Part shown: one piece after another, positions 6,434 through 12,394 of the stretch
Numbering within the stretch: the stretch's first letter is position 1
Layout of the letters: every line of letters begins with the position of its first letter
Assembly: GCA_014238625.1 (NCBI GenBank)
Contig: JABAAS010000010.1
Location: forward strand, 3,672 to 17,923
Length of the DNA: 14,252 nucleotides
DNA from: Alphaproteobacteria bacterium
GTDB lineage: Bacteria; Pseudomonadota; Alphaproteobacteria; JABAAW01
Reading direction: 5' to 3'
Notes under the pieces: model-generated
Told to the model about the DNA's origin: nothing
Databases searched by the model: none
The model's input: the letters and a program-made list of their open reading frames with translations, nothing else
Position numbers and translations under genes: made by a program

Positions 6434-7645
6434 ATGTCTGCAGATAGCAAGATTAGCAAGCAACGTAATGACAAGCAGCGAGCACTCGCTTCTGCCTTGG
6501 CGGAGATCGAGCGTAGCTTTGGCAAGGGTTCTGTGATGCGTTTAGGTCATCAAGAGATAGAGGGCATAGAATCGATCTCGACTGGCTCTCTAGGTTTAGA
6601 CATAGCCTTAGGTGTAGGGGGTCTGCCGCGCGGCAGGATAATCGAGATATACGGTCCTGAGTCTTCTGGTAAGACGACTCTTGCCCTGCATGTTATAGCG
6701 GAGGCGCAGCGGCGTGGCGGGCAGTGCGCTTTTCTAGACGCCGAGCATGCCCTTGATCCGTCTTATGCCAAGAAGCTAGGCATCGACTTGGACAATTTGT
6801 TAATCTCGCAACCGGACGCTGGCGAGCAAGCGCTAGAGATAGCGGATACTTTAGTACGCTCTAGTGCTTTGGATGTTTTAGTAATCGACTCTGTTGCGGC
6901 TCTAGTTCCGCGAGCGGAGCTAGAGGGAGATATGGGCGACAGCCATGTTGGGCTGCACGCGCGTCTTATGAGTCAGGCTTTGCGTAAGTTGACGGGGTCG
7001 GTTTCTCGCTCTAGGACGATGATTATATTTATCAACCAGATTCGTATTAAGATAGGTGTTATGTTCGGCAACCCTGAGACGACGACTGGCGGCAACGCAT
7101 TAAAATTTTATTCTAGCGTACGCCTTGACATACGCAGGATAGGAGCGGTTAAGGATAAGGATGTTATAGTGGGCAACCAGACGAGGGTTAAGGTTGTCAA
7201 GAACAAGGTAGCACCGCCGTTTCGTGTAGTCGAGTTTGATATCATGTATGACGAGGGTATCTCGAAGAGCGGCGAGGTTCTCGATCTTGGTGTTAGCGCG
7301 GGTATAATCGAGAAGTCTGGCTCGTATTACGCTTATGACAAGCAGCGGATAGCGCAAGGACGGGAGAAAGCGCGGGTTTGGTTGCGCGAGAACCCTATGA
7401 GCGCGAACGCGATAGAGAACAAGATTCGCGAGAAGGAGGGCTTGCTATCGGTAGCTATGCTAGAATCGCCGTCGACAGTCCCTGAGGCGATGCCAGAGTC
7501 AGCCTCTCCTGCCAGCCCCGACTCCAATCCCACATCAGTCTCTGGCGGTAGCGGTGTAGTTGTTAATGACGGCTCTACTGATACTAGTAGTACGGCGAGT
7601 GACGGTAGCGTTGTCTCCGCGCCGAAACCGCCTGCTGCAACCTAG
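6434..7645 (+). CDS. recA: Recombinase RecA
   Basis: RecA coats single-stranded DNA, drives strand exchange in recombinational repair and activates LexA self-cleavage. I set the start at the ATG at 6434 because AGGAG lies eight bases upstream (6421-6425); a longer frame from a TTG at 6383 would put the promoter inside the gene. The 403-residue product has Walker A GPESSGKT (74-81), the strand FLDAEHALDP, VIDSVAALVP (Walker B), the loop-1 region ELEGDMGDSHVG, FINQIR, and loop 2 GNPETTTGG. The core ends near residue 338. The last 65 residues are a low-complexity Ser/Pro/Ala/Thr tail, longer than the usual short acidic RecA tail and only mildly acidic. It is divergent from the helicase and convergent with an MlaC-family gene 31 bases away. 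Confidence 0.98.
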   Translation: MSADSKISKQRNDKQRALASALAEIERSFGKGSVMRLGHQEIEGIESISTGSLGLDIALGVGGLPRGRIIEIYGPESSGKTTLALHVIAEAQRRGGQCAFLDAEHALDPSYAKKLGIDLDNLLISQPDAGEQALEIADTLVRSSALDVLVIDSVAALVPRAELEGDMGDSHVGLHARLMSQALRKLTGSVSRSRTMIIFINQIRIKIGVMFGNPETTTGGNALKFYSSVRLDIRRIGAVKDKDVIVGNQTRVKVVKNKVAPPFRVVEFDIMYDEGISKSGEVLDLGVSAGIIEKSGSYYAYDKQRIAQGREKARVWLRENPMSANAIENKIREKEGLLSVAMLESPSTVPEAMPESASPASPDSNPTSVSGGSGVVVNDGSTDTSSTASDGSVVSAPKPPAAT

Positions 7646-7671
7646 CTTTTGGTTTTACTTTTAGCGAGCTA

Positions 7672-7700
7672 GTAGCCTATCGAGATCCTCGTAGCCTATC
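7672..7700. repeat. Direct repeat GTAGCCTATC at the mlaC-like gene end
   Basis: GTAGCCTATC occurs at 7672-7681 and 7691-7700, one copy overlapping the stop codon of the minus-strand gene. The intervening bases contain CGAG-ATC-CTCG, a minimal 4-bp stem. It looks like a small local duplication that may have altered the last codons. Confidence 0.45.
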
Positions 7701-8459
7701 ACGCTCCATGGTGAGCAATGCGATGAATTCGGCAACTCCTCGCTTACTCAAGAGACTAGTCATTTCTGCTCTTTTTCCGGCGATAACGCTGACATTACGA
7801 AATAGCAAATCAACGATTCCCATATTTTTGGTTTCTTGCTGTGCTTCGTTGCTATCGGAGTTAGTCTGGAAGCATCGCACGCGCCATACGACTGGTACCA
7901 TTTCTGCTTCGTTTTCGAGTTTGACGAGCAAGCGTACGGCGAAGTCTTTACCCAATCTAGAGGCTTCTTCGATCGAGTAGTTTTCCACTTGCAAAGAATA
8001 GATGTTGTCGCCGATGGTTGTTTGCAATATATCGCTGATTAGATTTGTGTAGGTATTGCGTTGCTGGCTGGACATTTTGCGCCAATAGGGACCTACCAAA
8101 CTTCGAGCGACTGTCTCAAAGGCGAAGGCTTCTTTGAGTATCGCCATATATATACTTTTGTACTTTTTTTGTCGTTTGCGCTCTTGGGACGAGTTTGTCT
8201 CGTTTTTTTGAGCTTTTTGCTCTGCTTGCTTTTTCAGTATTTCCGTTAGCAATTCTTTGGCGTGTTTATCGACAAAATGGTTAGCGTCAGCGGTGCTACA
8301 ATCGTTGCTGCGTTTTAGCCGCTCGCGCTCCGAGCCATCTGCGGCTTGCGCTTTACTAAATGTGAGGGGTGATAGTAACAGCAATAGGCTCGCAACTATG
8401 ACGAATATGAGGCTTGCTACTTTGCTAGCTTTTGTTTTGCGGTCTATTAATTTATTCAC
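7677..8459 (-). CDS. MlaC/Ttg2D-family periplasmic phospholipid-binding protein, copy 1
   Basis: MlaC proteins shuttle phospholipid between the outer-membrane MlaA complex and the inner-membrane MlaFEDB transporter. The 260-residue product opens with a basic N-terminus and a hydrophobic signal segment (about 14-31), with likely cleavage after SKAQA (about 39). The family core runs from about 108 to 255: FAFETVARSLVGPYWRKMS, matching the FDFxxmaRxxLGxYWRxas pattern, then the beta-rich part with VPVVWRVR and GIVDLLFRNVSVI, and a final helix SKRGVAEFIALL. A Lys/Gln/Glu-rich insert (about 68-102) precedes the core. I chose the GTG at 8459 because AAAGGA lies seven bases upstream. The gene follows a second, diverged MlaC-type gene. 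No mlaA, mlaD, mlaE or mlaF gene is in the window, so the partner complex is not shown. Confidence 0.82.
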   Translation of the reverse strand: MNKLIDRKTKASKVASLIFVIVASLLLLLSPLTFSKAQAADGSERERLKRSNDCSTADANHFVDKHAKELLTEILKKQAEQKAQKNETNSSQERKRQKKYKSIYMAILKEAFAFETVARSLVGPYWRKMSSQQRNTYTNLISDILQTTIGDNIYSLQVENYSIEEASRLGKDFAVRLLVKLENEAEMVPVVWRVRCFQTNSDSNEAQQETKNMGIVDLLFRNVSVIAGKRAEMTSLLSKRGVAEFIALLTMERDRLRGSR

Positions 8460-8489
8460 TAGTTTATCCTTTAGTTATTTTTTGCGTTT

Positions 8490-8519
8490 ACTGCTCGTGA
8501 GCGCAGCGAGGCGAGCAGT
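8490..8519 (-). other. Perfect 8-bp inverted repeat (RNA hairpin) between the two mlaC-like genes
   Basis: ACTGCTCG (8490-8497) and CGAGCAGT (8512-8519) form a perfect 8-bp stem around a 14-base GC-rich loop. On the minus strand it lies in the 78-base gap between the two genes, about 20 bases upstream of the AAAGGA ribosome site of copy 1. No T-run follows on the minus strand, so it is not a standard terminator there. It could tune the relative expression of the two genes or protect an mRNA end. Confidence 0.5.
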
Positions 8520-8537
8520 TTCTTACTACACAAATTT

Positions 8538-9272
8538 TCAGTTATTCTTTTGGAATTCTTTTTTTATACTTTCTAGTCGCGTGTCGAGCTTATCGAGGAA
8601 TCCTTCGAGTCCGCTTTCTGCCAAGATTGCCCCTGCTTCTCCGCGTTGGGCGGAGACTATACTCAAGCCTCTTATGTGCACATCGATCAGGGAAGGTTCT
8701 CCATTTTTATCGAAGCGTACACGCCAACCTACGGGCAGGGCGGGCCTACCTTCTTGTTGTTGTACGCTTGTTTCTACGAGCACATCTTTTCCGATGGGTT
8801 TGCTAGCTATAACCTCGAAGCTTGCGGAGGTGAGCGAGCTTAGCAGATTAGCGGAGAATAGGACGATCCACTGCGATGCGGCTAGAGTATATTGTTTTTG
8901 CTGTTGTTCGTTCATCGCTCGCCAATACTTACCGATTATTGCTCGCGTCATCAGCCTAGTGTTTAGGTTTTCATCCAAGTTATCCTTTAGCAGCAGGCGT
9001 TTTTTATTTCTGGAGATTTTTTTATCGCCCATGATTTTCGCCATGTAGGAGCCATTTTTTAGTATGAAGTCCCAGGCTTTTTGATTTTTCTGCTCTTGGT
9101 TTAGCTCGGCTTTGGCTGGCAGTTTATATGCGAGCGTAGCCATGGAGCTTACGCTGACGGCGCTTATGGCGATGACTGCTAGCGGCGAGTGTGGTAGCAG
9201 GGCGAATAGATATATGGCGAGTGCGGGTGCTTTTACGCGCTTTCTAGCCACTGCGAGTTTTTGTGTTACCAT
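8538..9272 (-). CDS. MlaC/Ttg2D-family periplasmic protein, copy 2 (diverged)
   Basis: A 244-residue exported protein. A basic start (KRVK) and a long hydrophobic stretch (about 16-47) suggest a signal peptide or an uncleaved anchor. The MlaC-family core begins near 100: LMTRAIIGKYWRAMNEQQQKQY matches the YWRxxsxxQxxxf element of copy 1. It is followed by the beta-rich region with VGWRVRF, SLIDVHIRGLSIV (matching the IxDVxVxGvSLV element) and a final helix SGLEGFLDKL. It keeps the family pattern better in the second half (IDVHIRGLSIV) than copy 1 does (VDLLFRNVSVI). The start ATG at 9272 follows a purine-rich leader. It lies 84 bases after folB and 78 bases before copy 1, all on one strand. 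Family assignment is by pattern, at low identity. Confidence 0.75.
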   Translation of the reverse strand: MVTQKLAVARKRVKAPALAIYLFALLPHSPLAVIAISAVSVSSMATLAYKLPAKAELNQEQKNQKAWDFILKNGSYMAKIMGDKKISRNKKRLLLKDNLDENLNTRLMTRAIIGKYWRAMNEQQQKQYTLAASQWIVLFSANLLSSLTSASFEVIASKPIGKDVLVETSVQQQEGRPALPVGWRVRFDKNGEPSLIDVHIRGLSIVSAQRGEAGAILAESGLEGFLDKLDTRLESIKKEFQKNN

Positions 9273-9356
9273 TGCTTTTCTCTTTTACCTCTCTTTGTTA
9301 TATCTCCCTCTTGCCTCTTAGTTTATCATCTCCCCTTACTTCTCTTCCACGAGCTT
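9273..9356 (-). promoter_or_regulatory. Purine-rich leader between folB and the mlaC-like gene
   Basis: 69 of the 84 plus-strand bases are C or T, so the transcript of the minus-strand genes would be 82 percent purine here. It has several Shine-Dalgarno-like tracts (GGGGAG, GAGGG, GAGAGG, AAGAG). No stable hairpin is visible. Such a tract could keep the leader unfolded and load ribosomes for the exported protein downstream. Composition is seen directly; the role is inference. Confidence 0.4.
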
Positions 9357-9770
9357 TTATTTACGCTGCATAGAGAGTTCTATGCCTGCTCCCTTAGCTG
9401 TTTTGATGGCTTGCGGTTTTTTCAAGCTCAGCCATATCGACTGCACTTGTTTTCGCGCGAAGCAACATTCAGCGAGCATTTCGCCCAAGTCTTCCAATAG
9501 CGGAATATGCCCAAGAGCTACGATTGCCTGCAGGTCATCGCAGAGTTGTTTATAGCATATGAAGTTCTTGTTTTCCATTGCTATCGGATTGTCCATAGTT
9601 GAGTCTGTGTTTATTTCTGTTGCTATGTTTAGGTTTAGGGATATTACCAGCGGCTGCTTTTTCTTGCGTTCGTGCGGATAAATGCCGATACTGGCTTGCA
9701 CGACTAGCTCGTCGATGACGATTCGGTAGCCGAGCTTTTGGTATGCGTTTTTTTCATCCATATCAGACAT
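9357..9770 (-). CDS. folB: Dihydroneopterin aldolase FolB
   Basis: FolB cleaves 7,8-dihydroneopterin to 6-hydroxymethyl-dihydropterin and glycolaldehyde, the pterin supply for folate. Taking the ATG at 9770 gives 137 residues, close to the usual 115-130. Family signatures are ELVVQASIGIYPHERKKKQP (21-40, with the substrate-binding Glu at 34), the Tyr-containing ICYKQLCDDL (71-80), LLEDLGEMLA (91-100, matching LVExxAxxia) and LSLKKPQAI (115-122, with the Lys-Pro pair). No convincing Shine-Dalgarno sequence precedes the ATG. An upstream TTG at 9806 would overlap the divergent folP start and is unlikely. The ATG at 9761 is possible. It probably heads the minus-strand group with the two mlaC-like genes. 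Confidence 0.88.
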   Translation of the reverse strand: MSDMDEKNAYQKLGYRIVIDELVVQASIGIYPHERKKKQPLVISLNLNIATEINTDSTMDNPIAMENKNFICYKQLCDDLQAIVALGHIPLLEDLGEMLAECCFARKQVQSIWLSLKKPQAIKTAKGAGIELSMQRK

Positions 9771-9797
9771 AATAGCAAAATTTAGAGTAGCTTTGCG

Positions 9798-10907
9798 ATG
9801 AGTCAAGTCCGAAAAGAGCGAACCAGTGTAGCGAACGAGGAGCTACGCGCTACCGAGCCTTTAGCATCTACTTCAGCACCCACTCCAGCGCCTATTTTGC
9901 CGCCTATTTTACCTATAGGCATCAGGAAGCTAACGGACAACAGCTTAGCGTCGGCGATTATGGGTATATTGAATTTCACGTCGGACTCTTTTTCTGGCGA
10001 TGGACTGCTGAGCTCGAACGAGCGAGCGAGCGACAAAACTTTATCGTCGAGCATTTCGGCACTGCTGCGCCAAGCGGAGTCTTTTTTGCGAGCAGGAGCG
10101 GATTGGCTAGACATAGGCGCGGAGAGCACGCGTCCTGGTGCCTCGCCACTAGGTCTTGAAGAGGAGCGCAGACGTTTGCTAGCGGCTGTTGCGGCATTGC
10201 TGGATGAGTTTCCGGACGCGCTTATTTCAGTAGATACGCGCAAAAACACTTTAGCGCGCGAGGCATTTTCCTATGGCGCGCGCATGCTCAACGATGTTTC
10301 TGGTAGCGTGCGCGAGCAGCTATGGGCGTCGCTTGAGCCGTATGGAGCTTTTTCTCCAACAGCTACTAGTGGTTGGATTGTTTTGATGCACAACACAGAG
10401 GCTCGCTTTCAGGAGGACACTGCTGCGCTGGGCGGTAATTCTTGGCAGCCTTGCGAGCCGCATCTATCCGAGACAGCGAGCGTTTTGTCGCGATTGCGGG
10501 AGCTAGCGAGTTCATGCGAGGGGGTGGGCGTTGCGCGCGAGAAAATTATTTTGGACGCGGGTTTAGGCTTCGGCAAGACTTTTGCGCAGAACTTGGCGTT
10601 GCTCGGAGACTGGTCTCGAATATCTGCGCTCGGCTACCCTAGCTTATTAGGAGCTTCGCGAAAATCGTTTTTGGGAAGACTCATAAATGAAGGGCTTGTA
10701 AATGAGGGGCTTGCAAATGAGGGGGCTGTAGCCTGCGAGACTGCCAGTGCTAGTGCTAATAGCAAGCAGCGTCTGGAAGGTAGCCTCGCTGCTTGCGCGC
10801 TTGCGGTTGCGGGTGGAGCGAGATTATTGCGCGTGCATGATGTTGCGGAGACTAGTCGCTTCGTGAATGCGCTACATGCGATGCGTAGTGGCATTCCTAG
10901 TTCTTGA
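9798..10907 (+). CDS. folP: Dihydropteroate synthase FolP
   Basis: FolP joins 4-aminobenzoate to 6-hydroxymethyl-dihydropterin pyrophosphate to form dihydropteroate; it is the target of sulfonamides. The 369-residue product is a TIM-barrel enzyme with IMGILNFTSDSFSGDG (54-69, usual MGxxNxTPDSFSDGG), AGADWLDIGAESTRPGA (99-115), ISVDTRK (143-149), NDVSG (165-169), IVLMHN (194-199), ILDAGLGFGKTFAQN (251-265), LLGASRKSFLG (283-293) and LLRVHDV (343-349). It is about 90 residues longer than typical. There is a Pro/Ala/Thr-rich N-terminal extension (1-45) holding a PILP repeat, and an insert after SRKSFLG (296-325) built on a 15-base repeat. The ATG at 9798 lacks a clear ribosome site, so the true start could be further in, but no better start is visible before the core. 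It converges on ccrM. Confidence 0.95.
   Translation: MSQVRKERTSVANEELRATEPLASTSAPTPAPILPPILPIGIRKLTDNSLASAIMGILNFTSDSFSGDGLLSSNERASDKTLSSSISALLRQAESFLRAGADWLDIGAESTRPGASPLGLEEERRRLLAAVAALLDEFPDALISVDTRKNTLAREAFSYGARMLNDVSGSVREQLWASLEPYGAFSPTATSGWIVLMHNTEARFQEDTAALGGNSWQPCEPHLSETASVLSRLRELASSCEGVGVAREKIILDAGLGFGKTFAQNLALLGDWSRISALGYPSLLGASRKSFLGRLINEGLVNEGLANEGAVACETASASANSKQRLEGSLAACALAVAGGARLLRVHDVAETSRFVNALHAMRSGIPSS
9889..9912 (+). repeat. 12-bp in-frame duplication in the folP N-terminal extension
   Basis: CGCCTATTTTGC (9889-9900) is followed directly by CGCCTATTTTAC (9901-9912), 11 of 12 identical, encoding the doubled PILP at about residues 32-39 of the extension ahead of the enzyme core. 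Confidence 0.7.
10685..10729 (+). repeat. 15-bp in-frame tandem repeat within folP (3 units)
   Basis: Three units AAATGAAGGGCTTGT, AAATGAGGGGCTTGC and AAATGAGGGGGCTGT lie end to end and encode NEGLV, NEGLA and NEGAV. They sit just after the SRKSFLG motif that helps bind pterin and pABA, so they enlarge the segment leading to the last barrel helix. Confidence 0.9.
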
Positions 10908-10942
10908 TACTATCTGTTTTTAGTCCCAGCTTTAATTTTAGT

Positions 10943-12277
10943 TTAAATCCTAGCTTTAGCCTTATTAGGCGCGATGTCTTTACTCGCCTGCCTATTATTT
11001 TCAGCTAGCTTTAGGGTAGCGCGCAGAGCCTGCCGCAATTCATCGAGTGGCACGCGCCTTGTTTTTTCACCCACAATCGCGTTAGAGCTAGCGCGAGGTT
11101 TTGTCAGAGTCTTGTCAGCAGATTTTTTGTCAGCAGATTTTTTTTGCACATTTTTTTGCGCTTGATAATGCCAGTAAGTCCAACCGTTGCAACTCTGTCT
11201 ACCTGCGAGCTGTGCGGCGAGTTTATGTATGGATGCTCTGCTCTGCAGGTGCGCCAAGTCTCCGTCTGCGGTAATGCTTGCTTGGAACTTGCGGCACTTA
11301 CTTTCGAGTTTTTCTCCTGGTGCGAGTAATCCGTTTTCGAGCAATGCTGCGAAGGGAATATCGCGCGCCTGCTCGCGAGGTTCTGGCAGGAACAGAGTCT
11401 CGGCGTCAGCCTCCGAGCTATTTTCAGCAATTTGCTCGAGCCTTTCTTGCGCGGCTTTGACATATTCTGGCTCGCGCTCGATGGCGATGTATTTCCGCCC
11501 TAGCATTTTGCACATAGCTACGCTAGTTCCAGTTCCGCCAAAGGGGTCGAGCAGGACATCGCCTACTTTTGTGCTAGCGACTATCACTCGATATAGCAGG
11601 GATATTGGCTTTTGCGTTGGATGCAGAGACTTGCCATCCTTGCTACGCAGTCGCTCCTTACCGCTACATATGGGTAGTCGCCAGTCGCTACGCATTTGTT
11701 TATCGCCATTGAGTTTTTTGAGCGCGCGATAGTTGAATCTATATTTAGAGTTTTTACCTTTGGCGCACCATAATAGAACTTCATGCGCGTTGGTGAATCG
11801 CCTGCCGTGGAAGTTAGGCATGGGGTTATTTTTGACCCATACGATATCGTTTAGTATCCAGAAGCCTAAATCTTGTAGCAACCTACCTAGGCGATATATA
11901 TTGTGATAGCTACCCATGACCCAGATTGTGCCATTATCTTTGAGCAATCGCTTTGCTTGTAGTAGCCACTTTTCGCTAAAGTTGTCGTAGTCGTGGATGC
12001 TATCGAACCTATCCCAAGCGTTTGTGACGCCTTCGACGGCGGTTTCGTTTGGTCGTTTGAGCTCTTTTTCGATTTGCAGAAAATATGGCGGGTCTGCGAA
12101 GATTGTATCTACGCTTTGCGCGGGCAGTCGCGCCATAGTCGAGACGCACTCACCGAGTATAAACTTGTCGAGCATTGTTGGCAGAGTCAGGCTTGGCTCG
12201 CTGTTTGAGTTGCGCTCTGAACTACTTGGCTTACTACTTAGGCTATCGTTTGGATAGTTATTATTTTCTTTTTGCAC
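10943..12277 (-). CDS. ccrM: CcrM-type adenine-N6 DNA methyltransferase (GANTC expected)
   Basis: CcrM is the cell-cycle methyltransferase of Alphaproteobacteria, modifying adenine in GANTC. Motif order is beta-class: DPPY (62-65) precedes the AdoMet loop DPFGGTGTS (244-252). Other shared blocks are WVMGSYHNIYRLG, DLGFWILNDIVWVKNNPMPNF, QMRSDW and HPTQKP. The C-terminal RAMA domain (about 307-371) is recognised by IPFAALLENGLLAPGE, ASIHKL and CNGWTYWH. I chose the GTG at 12277 because AAAGGA lies five bases upstream, giving 444 residues; a TTG at 12328 or the ATG at 12175 are alternatives. It is longer than the 358 residues of Caulobacter CcrM. There is a Ser/Asn-rich N-terminal extension of about 35 residues, a Lys-rich insert (about 372-408) splitting the end of the RAMA region, and an extra tail. 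rnhB lies directly upstream, an order I recall from other Alphaproteobacteria. GANTC specificity is inferred. Confidence 0.93.
   Translation of the reverse strand: MQKENNNYPNDSLSSKPSSSERNSNSEPSLTLPTMLDKFILGECVSTMARLPAQSVDTIFADPPYFLQIEKELKRPNETAVEGVTNAWDRFDSIHDYDNFSEKWLLQAKRLLKDNGTIWVMGSYHNIYRLGRLLQDLGFWILNDIVWVKNNPMPNFHGRRFTNAHEVLLWCAKGKNSKYRFNYRALKKLNGDKQMRSDWRLPICSGKERLRSKDGKSLHPTQKPISLLYRVIVASTKVGDVLLDPFGGTGTSVAMCKMLGRKYIAIEREPEYVKAAQERLEQIAENSSEADAETLFLPEPREQARDIPFAALLENGLLAPGEKLESKCRKFQASITADGDLAHLQSRASIHKLAAQLAGRQSCNGWTYWHYQAQKNVQKKSADKKSADKTLTKPRASSNAIVGEKTRRVPLDELRQALRATLKLAENNRQASKDIAPNKAKARI
11114..11143 (-). repeat. 15-bp perfect in-frame duplication in ccrM
   Basis: GTCAGCAGATTTTTT occurs twice end to end (11114-11128, 11129-11143) and encodes the doubled KSADK at about residues 379-388 of CcrM, inside the Lys-rich insert after CNGWTYWH. 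Confidence 0.85.
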
Positions 12278-12337
12278 GAATATCCTTTGTCTTGTCTTTT
12301 GCCCAACCTCGCTTGCTAATTTTTGCAACAGAGTTGC

Positions 12338-12356
12338 TGTATGCGACTTGTATGCG
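12338..12356. repeat. Direct repeat TGTATGCG, 11-bp spacing, upstream of ccrM
   Basis: TGTATGCG occurs at 12338-12345 and 12349-12356, one helical turn apart, in the gap between rnhB and ccrM. Next to it is a small palindrome GCAAC-AGA-GTTGC (12325-12337). The position suits a regulator binding site at the ccrM promoter. No TTAA-N7-TTAA CtrA site is visible. Role inferred. Confidence 0.35.
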
Positions 12357-12394
12357 GAGGTAGAAGTAAGTTACAAAGGATAAATTAGCAAATT

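Noticed and set aside
7646..7676. Intrinsic terminator between recA and the mlaC-like gene
   Set aside because: There are T-runs but no stem before them; only a 4-bp CGAG/CTCG stem lies nearby, inside the neighbouring gene.
8257..9048. 263-codon open frame on the plus strand across both mlaC-like genes
   Set aside because: It is fully antisense to two better-supported genes, crosses their intergenic hairpin, has no ribosome site and shows no recognisable motif; it reflects codon bias on the opposite strand.
9803..10249. 148-codon minus-strand frame opposite folP
   Set aside because: The plus strand encodes the diagnostic DHPS motifs here; the reverse frame is an antisense shadow.
10908..10942. 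Terminator between the convergent folP and ccrM genes
   Set aside because: The 35 bases are A/T-rich but form no convincing GC stem with a following T-run on either strand.
12278..12328. Longer CcrM from a TTG start at 12328
   Set aside because: The GTG at 12277 has AAAGGA five bases upstream, whereas the TTG has no ribosome site.
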